Notes: generated by a model from the letters alone, not told the origin. DNA of 35,131 nt from Planctomycetota bacterium (GCA_022574815.1 JACZRH010000008.1:1-35131); one strand, 5' to 3'; positions 1 to 6,793 are shown, counted from the stretch's first letter. A program made the numbers and translations.

Positions 1-5
1 GATGG

Positions 6-11
6 TATAAT
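6..11 (+). promoter_or_regulatory. Candidate -10 box of the FBPase remnant
   Basis: A perfect TATAAT hexamer lies at the very left edge. Any -35 box would fall outside the window. It precedes the truncated fructose bisphosphatase reading frame by about 145 bases. Assignment rests on the hexamer alone. Confidence 0.35.
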
Positions 12-156
12 AACCTCCGATTGAGGGTGCCTCGGTGTCCCGTGATTCAGAGCCTGCGGCACTCTCAGGTCCGGCTGTCGCGGTCCCCGCTCTACGAGCT
101 AGCATCTCCGAGGTCAACTGGCAGACGAGCAAATCTCTCAGAAGGAGTTCATTCTC

Positions 157-408
157 ATGAAGCTCACACTATCGCTCATCAAGGCAGACGTAGGTTCCAT
201 CGGTGGCCACACCAAACCCTCCGATCGGATGATGGACGTGGTCCGGGACGAGGTGCGGGCAGCCATTAGCAGAGGCCTGCTCATAGATGGCACTCGGCGG
301 CGTTTTGCCGAATCAGATCACGGCCTTAATCAAACGAGGAGTTTAACCGTTTCACCACCATCGCCACCACGGCCGTTTGGGTGCAATCCGCGCCATCAAC
401 TGTGCTGA
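157..408 (+). pseudogene. Truncated archaeal-type fructose-1,6-bisphosphatase (N-terminal remnant)
   Basis: The first 45 codons look like the start of the bifunctional FBP aldolase/phosphatase (class V FBPase) that removes the 1-phosphate in gluconeogenesis. MKLTLSLIKADVGSIGGHTK is the family's opening, with the metal-binding Asp11 and His18 in place. An AAGGAG ribosome site sits 10 bases before the ATG, and a TATAAT box lies further upstream, so the expression signals look intact. After LLIDG (about base 291) the expected continuation with the THTGDD-like segment is absent in every frame. The frame then runs through unrelated residues to a stop at 408 and overlaps the end of the opposing gene. 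Normal members are about 370 residues. This is a gene cut by a rearrangement near base 290-350, not a simple frameshift. Function is presumably lost. Confidence 0.75.
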
Positions 409-1008
409 CCGCAAGAGGCCCTCGTCGTGGACGGCAAAGTAGCCGCGGAGTCCGTTTACTCGCACGTTACCGCAACGACACGACAGGTCGTGTGTCGTTG
501 CCTTGGGCAGGAATTCACCGCATGATCGGCACTCCCACAACCGGTCACTGCGGGGCCAGTCAATCGTGCGGCAAAAGACGCAGTGAACACTGGGCGGTCT
601 TATCTCTCTCTCGAAAAGACCGCCATTACGAAACTCAAAGCCCGTGCCGCAGCGACATTTCGGCTTCTCTTGGCATATATCAAGCAATTCCCCGCACTGT
701 GAACAAAGGTGTGGCAACGGGTCCTGTCGCGCACAGCTCGGCAAGCGCGCGGATGGATAGAAATCTGAGTAATCGAAATCCCTCGCACGCACGAGGAATT
801 GCTTTCGAACGTACCTCGCATCCAACACTTGGTCAGATTCCCGAAGCGCAGCGCCGCGTTTCCTTAACTCAATCTCATTACGGACGTACTCATCGCTTTC
901 GAACTTGGCAGGGTTCAGTCGGGCCAAGTCCGCTTCAAGTTCAGCGGACTGTTTTTCCACGAACTCACGTCCGAGCTTTCGGAGACGCCTTCGTTCACCG
1001 TCTTGCAT
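352..1008 (-). CDS. Cysteine-rich, zinc-ribbon-like protein of unknown function
   Basis: I do not recognise the family. The 218-residue product begins with a charged helical segment (MQDGERRRLRKLGREFVEKQ), followed by a second half rich in paired cysteines: CSQC, CRC, CVFC, CRSC and CRC in order. These look like two or three zinc ribbons. It ends in an odd Trp-rich tail (PWWRWW). I chose the ATG at 1008 because the longer frame, up to 1179, has no coding character before it. No strong ribosome site is visible, which leaves the start uncertain. The gene converges on the broken FBPase, and its 3' end lies where FBPase homology stops, so it may have arrived with the event that truncated that gene. 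A nucleic-acid-binding role is only a guess from the zinc ribbons. Confidence 0.6.
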   Translation of the reverse strand: MQDGERRRLRKLGREFVEKQSAELEADLARLNPAKFESDEYVRNEIELRKRGAALRESDQVLDARYVRKQFLVRARDFDYSDFYPSARLPSCARQDPLPHLCSQCGELLDICQEKPKCRCGTGFEFRNGGLFEREIRPPSVHCVFCRTIDWPRSDRLWECRSCGEFLPKATTHDLSCRCGNVRVNGLRGYFAVHDEGLLRSAQLMARIAPKRPWWRWW

Positions 1009-1264
1009 CTGAATCCCACGCTTGCGTCCGGAGAGAACTTTGGACGGCCAAACGGAACCGCTCGACCCTGGAACCCGCGCCTTGACCCGCGCCATCCCGT
1101 GAACTAGAATACCTAGGACTCCCGGAGCACCGTCATGACCCGACCGCCGATCCCCCGGCCCCCGCACACCACGCTGCATAAACTCAGCCCCCCCTCCGAC
1201 TCCCGCTCCTCACCCGGTCCCCGCAATCAACGTGCGCAAATAGAGTTCGCAAAATTTGAGCGCC

Positions 1265-1341
1265 TTGATCACCTTCAGCCCACGGCCCGCCAGCGCGGGT
1301 TTTCTAGGACCTTCCGCCTCCCAGAGGGCCAAGGTGATCAA
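1265..1341. repeat. Nested inverted repeat in the thiC 3' non-coding stretch
   Basis: The region between the cysteine-rich gene and thiC (1009-1411) holds no gene that I can support. It does contain perfect 11-base arms TTGATCACCTT (1265-1275) and AAGGTGATCAA (1331-1341). Inside them are GGCCC/GGGCC (1284-1288 and 1326-1330) or, as an alternative, a small hairpin CCCGC-CAGC-GCGGG followed by TTTT (1286-1303). The inner hairpin looks like a plus-strand terminator, but no intact plus-strand gene ends here. The whole could be a bidirectional terminator, a small structured RNA or a dispersed repeat unit. Confidence 0.55.
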
Positions 1342-1411
1342 TCACCAGCTCATACACACCGGCTGCCGCGTGCCATGCCGACGGCCATTGCGTCGGCAAG
1401 CGACCACCGAC

Positions 1412-3121
1412 TCACGACCGCTCGGAAACCCCTCCCACACTCACTTGCACCAAGCGCTGCTGCACTTTGCGGGCTTCATCGTCATCCACAGCAATCTCGC
1501 TATGGCACGCGAGCTTCTCCTTGCTCGCCCGAGCCGCCAAGAGCTCCTGCTGCTCCTCGCTCAACCCCGGCGACTGCACCGCAACTTTCTCCGGCTGGAA
1601 GCCCTCGTGTTTGCCGCTGGCCCACTCCGGAATGTCCTTGCTGATCCGCACGCTGCACCAGTCGTGCCCGCACATCGCGCAGAAGTCGGTGTCGACCTCC
1701 AGGTCCTCGTCGTGCAACGCCCGAGCCGTCTCGCCGTCGAAGGCCAGCTCGAAGTGCAGCGGCCAGTTCAACGCCGCCCGCGCCTTGCTCAAATCGTCGT
1801 CCCACTGCCGCGCGCCCGGCACGCCGCGGGCGATATCGCCGGCATGGGCCGCGATCTTGTACGCAATGCAGCCGGCCTTGACGTCCTCGGCCTTCGGCAA
1901 ACCCACATGCTCCTTCGGCGTGACATAGCACAGCATCGCCGCCCCGGCCCGCGCCGCTTCGGTCGCGCCGATCGCCGACGTGATATGGTCGTAACCGGGG
2001 AATACATCGGTCACCAACGGGCCGAGCACGTAGAACGGGGCGTCGTCGCAAACCGTCCGCTCGGTCTCCATGTTGAACGCCACCTCGTTGAGTGGAATGT
2101 GCCCCGGCCCCTCGATCATGACCTGCACGCCCATCTCACGGGCACGCTGCATCAGCTCGGCCTGCACGTGCAGCTCGGCGAGCTGCGCGGGGTCGCTCGC
2201 GTCGGCCAGACACCCCGGCCGCACGCCGTCGCCGAGCGAATACGTCACGTCGTACTCGCGCATGATGGCGCTGATCTCGTCGAATACTTCGTAGAACGGA
2301 TTCTGTTTGTTGTGGTGCAACATCCACTTGGCCATCAGACTGCCGCCGCGGCTGACCAGCCCCATAACGCGGTTCTTGACCAGATGCAGATTCTCCTTAA
2401 GCACGCCGGCGTGGATCGTGAAATAGTCAACGCCCTGCTTGGCCTGCTGCTCGACGGTCTTGAGAATGTCGTCGTAAGTCAGATCCTGGAGATTACGGCC
2501 GATGATCATGCTGTAGACGGGCACCGTTCCGATCGGCACGACGCTGTTATCGATGATTCTCTGCCGGCACTCGTCCAGCTCGCCCCCGGTCGAGAGATCC
2601 ATGACGGTGTCCGCGCCATAAAGAATCGCGTACCGCAGCTTCACGAGCTCTTCGTCGGTATTGCTGGTGACCGGCGACGCACCTTGGTTGGCGTTGATTT
2701 TGGTCGTAATCGGCCGCCCGATCCCGCAGGGATCCAGCCGCTTGGGCGCATGCGCCCCGCGGCAATACTCCGGATCGTCCAGCCATTTCCGCCGCTGCGT
2801 CACGGTCTGGTTCACCCAAAGCCCGCCGCCGGCGGTAAAGGTCGGATGCCCGAGCGGTTCGGACGAATAGCGAGTAGCGATTCCAGAATGACGAGTCGAA
2901 GAATCGGCCCCGTTGCCGTTTCCCTTGATCCCTCGATCCCTCGATCCCTCGATCCCTTCCTTGCCCCCACTCCCCGCAAGGTGCCTCACATTCGCCGGTA
3001 TCACAATCCGCCCGGCGGCGACATGATCCCGAATAAACTCTGGTGTCACATTCTCCCGAACGGCGACCCGCGCCATCTCGGCCGTAATCACGCCTTGGCG
3101 TGCTGCTTCAAGCCGTGTCAT
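1412..3121 (-). CDS. thiC: Phosphomethylpyrimidine synthase ThiC, with an internal insertion
   Basis: Radical-SAM enzyme converting aminoimidazole ribotide to HMP phosphate, the pyrimidine half of thiamine. The core is typical: [47 protein letters not shown] and [10 protein letters not shown]. The C-terminal cluster motif CX2CX4C lies at Cys481, 484 and 489. AAGGAG sits 8 bases before the ATG and lies inside the end of the upstream HEPN gene, whose stop overlaps this start by 14 bases, so the two are probably translationally coupled. Residues 51 to about 133 are unusual. In the short-form ThiC sequences I recall, the segment ending in IPAN is followed almost directly by the IGR...KINAN segment. 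Here about 80 residues intervene, partly encoded by an 8-base tandem repeat. The core is intact, so the enzyme is probably active. No clear terminator follows. Confidence 0.96.
   Translation of the reverse strand: MTRLEAARQGVITAEMARVAVRENVTPEFIRDHVAAGRIVIPANVRHLAGSGGKEGIEGSRDRGIKGNGNGADSSTRHSGIATRYSSEPLGHPTFTAGGGLWVNQTVTQRRKWLDDPEYCRGAHAPKRLDPCGIGRPITTKINANQGASPVTSNTDEELVKLRYAILYGADTVMDLSTGGELDECRQRIIDNSVVPIGTVPVYSMIIGRNLQDLTYDDILKTVEQQAKQGVDYFTIHAGVLKENLHLVKNRVMGLVSRGGSLMAKWMLHHNKQNPFYEVFDEISAIMREYDVTYSLGDGVRPGCLADASDPAQLAELHVQAELMQRAREMGVQVMIEGPGHIPLNEVAFNMETERTVCDDAPFYVLGPLVTDVFPGYDHITSAIGATEAARAGAAMLCYVTPKEHVGLPKAEDVKAGCIAYKIAAHAGDIARGVPGARQWDDDLSKARAALNWPLHFELAFDGETARALHDEDLEVDTDFCAMCGHDWCSVRISKDIPEWASGKHEGFQPEKVAVQSPGLSEEQQELLAARASKEKLACHSEIAVDDDEARKVQQRLVQVSVGGVSERS
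2925..2956. repeat. Four tandem 8-base units (TCGATCCC) inside thiC
   Basis: One TTGATCCC is followed by three TCGATCCC units without interruption. On the coding strand this reads as a GGGATCGA-type octamer. Because 8 is not a multiple of 3, each unit is read in a different frame, giving the Gly/Ile/Glu/Ser/Arg-rich stretch near ThiC residues 55-66. Just downstream in the gene, at 2863-2900, is another low-complexity piece (GAATAGCGAGTAGCGATTC and neighbours). Both look like non-coding simple repeats read through in frame. Confidence 0.85.
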
Positions 3122-3134
3122 CTGTATCTCCTTC
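3004..3134. repeat. Direct repeat, copy 1: thiC ribosome site and first 40 codons
   Basis: This segment starts at the CAATCCGCCC string inside thiC and runs through the start codon to the AAGGAGA ribosome site. It is repeated at 3771-3901 in the same orientation. My hand alignment of the coding part finds about 18 differences over about 115 bases, roughly 84% identity. The repeats bracket the MNT-HEPN pair. Confidence 0.85.
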
Positions 3135-3470
3135 GCTCTGTGCGGCGATGATTCTCAAGACCTCTTCATGCAAACTGGGAACGTCGATCGTCGCGGCGTT
3201 CCAGACGATGTGCCAATCGATGCCGAAGTACTTATGCACGGCGATGTTCCGGAAAGCAACGATATCCTGCCAGGGGAGGGTGGAATGCTGCTGCTTCAGG
3301 GCATCACTGATGCGCGCTGCCGCTTCACCTATGACGGTCAGCTTTTGCAAAACGGCGCTGCGAACCATGTCGTTGCCGACGAAGCCTGCTTCGTCAGCCC
3401 CGGAAATGAAGCCCGTTACAGCCTCGGCGGCCTCGACAATGTCGGCCAGATACAGGTCGTCACGCCGCAA
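3108..3470 (-). CDS. hepT: HEPN-family (HepT, DUF86-like) RNase toxin
   Basis: Small all-helical HEPN protein of about 120 residues. The family active motif RX4HXY is present as RNIAVHKY. In known HEPN-MNT modules this protein is an RNase toxin, silenced when its MNT partner adenylylates the motif's tyrosine. I place the start at TTG 3470 ([13 protein letters not shown]) because GGAGGT lies 4 bases before it and family members begin at this point. The longer frame up to 3554 encodes residues that read as a shadow of the mnt gene. It overlaps mntA by 11 bases. Its last eight codons (EGDTDDTA) are made of the thiC ribosome site and start region, so the stop codon is supplied by the target gene. 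It overlaps thiC by 14 bases. Confidence 0.85.
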   Translation of the reverse strand: MRRDDLYLADIVEAAEAVTGFISGADEAGFVGNDMVRSAVLQKLTVIGEAAARISDALKQQHSTLPWQDIVAFRNIAVHKYFGIDWHIVWNAATIDVPSLHEEVLRIIAAQSEGDTDDTA

Positions 3471-3756
3471 AGACCACCTCCGCTTCGGCCAGCACGCGGT
3501 CACGGATGCGTGCGTTGAGGCCTCGCTTGGTGGCGACATCGACGCGCCGGCCAAAGAGAACCTCCAGATCGCGGGTCAGCCGCGAAAGCGCGATAAAACC
3601 AATCCGGGCCGAGGGCTCGAACTGTACCAGCACGTCAATGTCACTATCCGGGCCCGCGTCGCCGCGCGCCGCAGAGCCGAACACGGCCAGCTCGCAAACG
3701 TGGTGCCGCCGACAGACATCGGCGAGTTGCTCGGCTTCGACCGTTAAACCCATCAT
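3460..3756 (-). CDS. mntA: MNT-family nucleotidyltransferase antitoxin
   Basis: Minimal nucleotidyltransferase of 98 residues. The polymerase-beta-like signature GSX10DXD is complete (FGSAARGDAGPDSDIDVLV), and the third acidic residue is probably in the VDV of the late strand. By family precedent it transfers AMP to the HEPN partner encoded next. GGAGG lies 5 bases before the tandem ATG ATG, so I start at 3756 and not at the longer 3792. The start overlaps the stop of the thiC remnant as ATGA, so translation may be coupled to that broken frame. The order antitoxin then toxin and the 11-base overlap with hepT fit this module type. Confidence 0.88.
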   Translation of the reverse strand: MMGLTVEAEQLADVCRRHHVCELAVFGSAARGDAGPDSDIDVLVQFEPSARIGFIALSRLTRDLEVLFGRRVDVATKRGLNARIRDRVLAEAEVVFAA

Positions 3757-3887
3757 CGCGACCCTCCTTTCAATCCGCCCCGCGCGACACAATCGCGGAT
3801 AAACGCCGGCGTTGCGTTCTCCCGAACGGCGACCCGCGCCATCTCGGCCGTCATCACGCCCTTGCGGGCTGCTTCAAGCTGTGTCAT
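3753..3887 (-). pseudogene. Remnant thiC 5' end (44 codons)
   Basis: The frame begins [20 protein letters not shown] and matches the intact ThiC at 29 of the first 35 residues. It keeps its own AAAGGAG ribosome site. A small deletion near codon 35 changes the frame, and it then ends at a TGA inside the ATGATG of mntA. It lies 24 bases after the stop of the other HEPN gene. The remnant and the intact start are the two ends of a direct repeat around the MNT-HEPN cassette. Either the cassette duplicated its target, or it brought a replacement thiC 5' end with it. Confidence 0.85.
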
Positions 3888-3901
3888 GGTCTTTTTCTCC
3901 T
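3771..3901. repeat. Direct repeat, copy 2: remnant thiC start
   Basis: Second copy of the repeat at 3004-3134, in the same orientation, carrying the AAGGAGA ribosome site and start of the thiC remnant. The two copies are 767 bases apart, start to start, which equals one cassette plus one repeat. Homology ends at CAATCCGCCC on one side and at the ribosome site on the other. Confidence 0.85.
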
Positions 3902-3911
3902 TTGGTATTAC

Positions 3912-4367
3912 TTACTTACTCTTGGGTCTCGATTGCCGGCGCTTCCGTGCCTCGCTCTTCGCCTTCGGCTTGCTGCTTGATGTGGCCGACATGCCGAGGT
4001 GTTCACGCAGTGTTTCTCGAACAACCTCACATGCTTGAAAGGCGATCTTCGCCATTGCCTTGTCCGCGCTGCTGCCCGGGTAACGAAAACGCACTGCGTA
4101 GTCCGACAGTGTCGTTGCGGCCTGTCGCAGCGCCTCCCAGAACGCGTTGATCGCCCGCAATAGATCCAGCAAAGCGGGCAAGTCGTGCGTTCGCTCGAAC
4201 TGTATTCCGGCCTCGATCGGCGTCGCCTTCATAAACTTCTCCGCACACTGCTGGGAGTGAAAACACGCCGAATCGTAGTTCGGTTGCTTCCTGGCCCGCA
4301 ATTCGCGCCCGGCGGAGGCGAGATCACCTTCGGCCTTTTGGATCCATTCTCGCGTTAGAGGTTTCAT
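3912..4367 (-). CDS. HEPN-domain protein paired with a nuclease-MNT fusion
   Basis: A 151-residue protein of the second HEPN type (PF05168-like). It opens MKPLTREWIQKAEGDLASA and has the core ACFHSQQCAEKFMKA, a THDLPALL segment and FRYPGSS. It lacks the RX4HXY motif of the neighbouring HepT, so RNase activity cannot be assumed. The last 25 residues are a Ser/Lys/Arg tail (KPKAKSEARKRRQSRPKSK) that would bind nucleic acid and is unusual for a HEPN protein. Its start overlaps the stop of the upstream fusion gene as ATGA. This is a typical toxin-antitoxin arrangement, but with a much larger partner. Confidence 0.8.
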   Translation of the reverse strand: MKPLTREWIQKAEGDLASAGRELRARKQPNYDSACFHSQQCAEKFMKATPIEAGIQFERTHDLPALLDLLRAINAFWEALRQAATTLSDYAVRFRYPGSSADKAMAKIAFQACEVVRETLREHLGMSATSSSKPKAKSEARKRRQSRPKSK

Positions 4368-5557
4368 GCCACGCCCTTTCGTGGATACAGAGTTTTTCCC
4401 TTGTCGAGAATCTCTCGTATGAATGGATCGCCCATCATCATGCGACGCTCCACCTCACCCGCCGAGCGGGTCAGCAGGTCCAGAGGAAAGTCGGGATTCA
4501 GGCTTTTGAGAATATCGAGGGAACGATCCGCGGCGTTGCCGTCACCGGCAAGAATGACGAGAAGATCCACATCCGAGCCGGACTCCGGACATCCGTACGC
4601 GTAAGACCCAAAGCGCACGATTCGCTTTGGCGCGAACCGCTCGACAATAGCCTGTGCAAAACGGTCGATCTTGGACGACAGGTCGAATTCGGCTTCCGTC
4701 ACCCGCTCGGCCTCTTGGAGACCTCGGCCGGCGAACACCCGTTCAATCTTCCCCAAGCTGTCATTGAACCGGTACCTCGCGTCGTACTCACCATCGAGAA
4801 CGTACGTAGGCAACGGTTTGCGGGCAAGGGGGTTGTCAAAGACCCTAAGCTTCAACGCCTCCCCGAGCGTCGGGCGAAGTTCCCGATATAGGTCGATCCT
4901 TATTCCCAGACTTTCTTCAACCGGAAGGTTACCTGTACCATCAGACTTGCGTAGTATGACGCGACTCTCATACTCCTGCTCGAACTCGGGATTCGGGATC
5001 GTGATGGCACCCAGAACAGCGATGGCGCTGATAGTCTTATTCCGAGCCAACCGCCGATTGGGTGTGACCATTTTGCCTCCATCGAGAAACGCGGAATGAG
5101 CATCCTCCATCAGAAGTTCACCGCGGTCCGGATCGAACGGCACTTGCATCCCCGCGTCTCCCAGCATCGCGCCGAACACGACGTAGGGCCAGTCACGAAA
5201 CTCCCAGTCATCGACGTTGTAGAGCACGAGAACGCAACAGTAATCCTTGAATTCGCGAAACTTCTCCCGCGCTTTTTCGATTGCTTTCCGAATATGCCCG
5301 AATGGATCGAAGTTGGCAGCGCGCGACCTTTCTGGGCGCCGTGCGTGCAGTTCCTTTACTTCGACAATCAACTCGCGATCGCCCCAACGAACGTGATAGT
5401 CCGGTTTGCGCCTCTTCCCAGGAACAGTCGGCTCGTAATCATAGCTAGCATCGTTCGCTCGGAGATACCTCTCAAAGAGCAATTCTGATACGGGTCTGTT
5501 CGTAGTGCGCCCTACGTGACTTCGCTTCTTGGATGTTGCCTTGCGAGCCATCGTCAT
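4364..5557 (-). CDS. PD-(D/E)XK nuclease-like domain fused to MNT nucleotidyltransferase
   Basis: A 397-residue, two-part protein. Residues 20-140 look like a restriction-type nuclease: a helix with Glu25 and Glu29, then KPDYHVRWGDRELIVEVKEL, which supplies Asp53, Glu66 and Lys68 of the PD-(D/E)XK core. Residues 140-290 have no motif that I recognise. Residues 300-395 are an MNT nucleotidyltransferase, with GSX10DXD complete (Gly317-Ser318, Asp329, Asp331) and a possible third Asp at 360. The second ATG (codon 3) has the better spacing from AGGTG and may be the true start. The stop overlaps the start of the HEPN gene by four bases. MNT-HEPN pairs are known toxin-antitoxin modules. The nuclease fusion is the novelty and may add a DNA-cleaving effector. 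Domain calls rest on motifs only. Confidence 0.75.
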   Translation of the reverse strand: MTMARKATSKKRSHVGRTTNRPVSELLFERYLRANDASYDYEPTVPGKRRKPDYHVRWGDRELIVEVKELHARRPERSRAANFDPFGHIRKAIEKAREKFREFKDYCCVLVLYNVDDWEFRDWPYVVFGAMLGDAGMQVPFDPDRGELLMEDAHSAFLDGGKMVTPNRRLARNKTISAIAVLGAITIPNPEFEQEYESRVILRKSDGTGNLPVEESLGIRIDLYRELRPTLGEALKLRVFDNPLARKPLPTYVLDGEYDARYRFNDSLGKIERVFAGRGLQEAERVTEAEFDLSSKIDRFAQAIVERFAPKRIVRFGSYAYGCPESGSDVDLLVILAGDGNAADRSLDILKSLNPDFPLDLLTRSAGEVERRMMMGDPFIREILDKGKTLYPRKGVA

Positions 5558-5580
5558 TCACCTTGCAAGCCGGCGCCGCT

Positions 5581-6123
5581 TCATTTTACGCGCTCATCGT
5601 CAAGCGTCGTCCGCTTCAATACCAACTCAAACCCCGCTCCCAGCTCGCCGTCCTTCTCGCCCTGCACGCGAATCCGCAGCACATCGTCACCGACGCGCGT
5701 GTACGTGATGCGCTTCGGGTTGGTCTGCACCGCGCTGTGGAAGACCGCCTTGCTCTCGCTCACCTCGATCAGATCAAACTCCAGCGGCTTGTCCGGCTTC
5801 TCCCACGGCTTGTGCCCGGGGCCGAAGTGCCGGAAGCGGTATTTCACGTGCTCGCCTTCCTGCTCGATCAGGAGCAACTCGAACACGGTCGCTTTCCCGT
5901 CCTTGTTCACCAGCCGAAACATGCCGAGCATCGACCCGCCGGCCGGCGCGGTCCAGTGCTCCTCGGTCTGCCCGCCGAGGCCCGGGCCACTCCATATGCC
6001 TGCCATCCAGGCGATTTCGCTCAGGTTGGCCTTGACCGGCTTGGTGGCGGCGGCCTGGGAGGGTTCACCACGGAGGCACGGAGACACGGAGAGGATGAGA
6101 GTTGACAGTATTGCGAGATTCAT
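5581..6123 (-). CDS. DUF6265-like exported protein
   Basis: A 180-residue protein of unknown function with an N-terminal hydrophobic segment (ILSTLILSVSPC) suggesting export. The rest is a beta-rich domain typical of DUF6265: IAWMAGIWSGPG, a TEEHWTAPAGGSMLGMFR turn, EHVKYRFRHFGPGHKPWE and a final LVLKRTT. No catalytic residues are known for the family. The signal-peptide junction (SPCLRGEPSQAAA) is encoded by a CACGGAG tandem repeat, so the export sequence may have been built or altered by a repeat element. The gene lies 23 bases before the nuclease-MNT fusion on the same strand, but nothing ties their functions together. Confidence 0.7.
   Translation of the reverse strand: MNLAILSTLILSVSPCLRGEPSQAAATKPVKANLSEIAWMAGIWSGPGLGGQTEEHWTAPAGGSMLGMFRLVNKDGKATVFELLLIEQEGEHVKYRFRHFGPGHKPWEKPDKPLEFDLIEVSESKAVFHSAVQTNPKRITYTRVGDDVLRIRVQGEKDGELGAGFELVLKRTTLDDERVK
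6067..6094. repeat. Short CACGGAG tandem repeat inside the DUF6265-like gene
   Basis: Three CACGGAG units with 7-8 base spacing lie here. Strings of this type recur as dispersed non-coding repeats in many planctomycete and related genomes, as I recall them. Here it falls inside coding sequence for the signal-peptide region. Confidence 0.6.
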
Positions 6124-6262
6124 ATCACGTCACTCCAACCGTTCAGGGAGGGGAACAAACCACAGCCCCGCTGAGCCGCTGAGACGGAGAATAAAGCGTC
6201 GAAGCGGCGAAACGCACCAATCTTTCGGTGACACGCCGCCAGCAAATCATTCGGCATCTCAA

Positions 6263-6294
6263 CGCTCTTCTCTGCGCCTCTGTGGTTCCTCCTC
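6263..6294. repeat. Related repeat (CAGAGGCGCAGAG) before the DUF6265-like gene
   Basis: On the minus strand this reads GAGGAACCACAGAGGCGCAG followed by AGAAGAGCG, the same style of purine-rich repeat as at 6067-6094. A third, weaker piece (CCGCTGAGCCGCTGAGACGG) lies near 6168-6187. The 169-base gap between the two genes (6124-6292) is largely made of such pieces. No promoter is evident in it. Confidence 0.5.
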
Positions 6295-6793
6295 ATGTTT
6301 CGCGACTCGCATAGAGCCGCTTCAGAAGTTGAATCTGCCCGGCGTGATACACGTCGTGCAGCGCGATGCCGTAGAGCAGCCGCCGGATGTCGATCTTCGC
6401 GCCTTTCGTGACGCGCATAAGATCACGATCGCTCAACTCGGCCGCAACTTCGCGCAGTCCCTTGTGGGCGTCGTCCGCAATCTTCACATACGTTTTCCAC
6501 GTCGCGACGCTAAGCGGCTCTTCCAGCGTGAGCCAGTTGCTACCCTTGAGCGGAAACGAACCGCGCTTTTCGCCGGTCAGCCGCCGCCGGGCTGCGTACT
6601 TCCAATACGCGGCGTGAACGGTGTTGTCGGCGATGGACTTGCGACCCGGCCCCGGCCGCCAGCAGGCCTGCTCCGCATCGACGCGGCGAATCGCCCCCCG
6701 CATGTTCGGCCCGTGCCAAGCGCTCTTGTTGAAACCCTCGTCCAAGATGCGCAACAGCAGCACAACTTGGGCGTTACTCGTTTTCTTCACCAT
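6293..6793 (-). CDS. DinB-fold protein, single domain
   Basis: A 166-residue four-helix-bundle protein of the DinB/YfiT superfamily, whose members use a three-His metal site; many are thiol transferases or have no known role. Visible marks are FNKSAWHGPNMRGAI near the start, a middle helix with HAAYWKYAARRRL, and ALHDVYHAGQIQLLKRL near the end, giving candidate ligands in each. The frame stays open to an ATG at 6832, overlapping the upstream gene by 20 bases. I favour the ATG at 6793 because GAGGTG lies before it and family members start close to the first helix. It is the third gene after the riboswitch on the same strand. Confidence 0.75.
   Translation of the reverse strand: MVKKTSNAQVVLLLRILDEGFNKSAWHGPNMRGAIRRVDAEQACWRPGPGRKSIADNTVHAAYWKYAARRRLTGEKRGSFPLKGSNWLTLEEPLSVATWKTYVKIADDAHKGLREVAAELSDRDLMRVTKGAKIDIRRLLYGIALHDVYHAGQIQLLKRLYASRET

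Noticed and set aside
1286-1303. Hairpin with TTTT as a plus-strand terminator
   Set aside because: No intact plus-strand gene ends before it; I report it only as part of the nested inverted repeat.
1256-3151. Long plus-strand open frame of 631 codons across thiC
   Set aside because: It is the antisense shadow of thiC. The minus strand holds all ThiC motifs, and the plus frame has Arg/His/Val-rich, family-less sequence.
3460-3792. Longer start for the MNT gene at 3792
   Set aside because: The extra residues come from the thiC remnant region read in another frame, and GGAGG is correctly placed for 3756.
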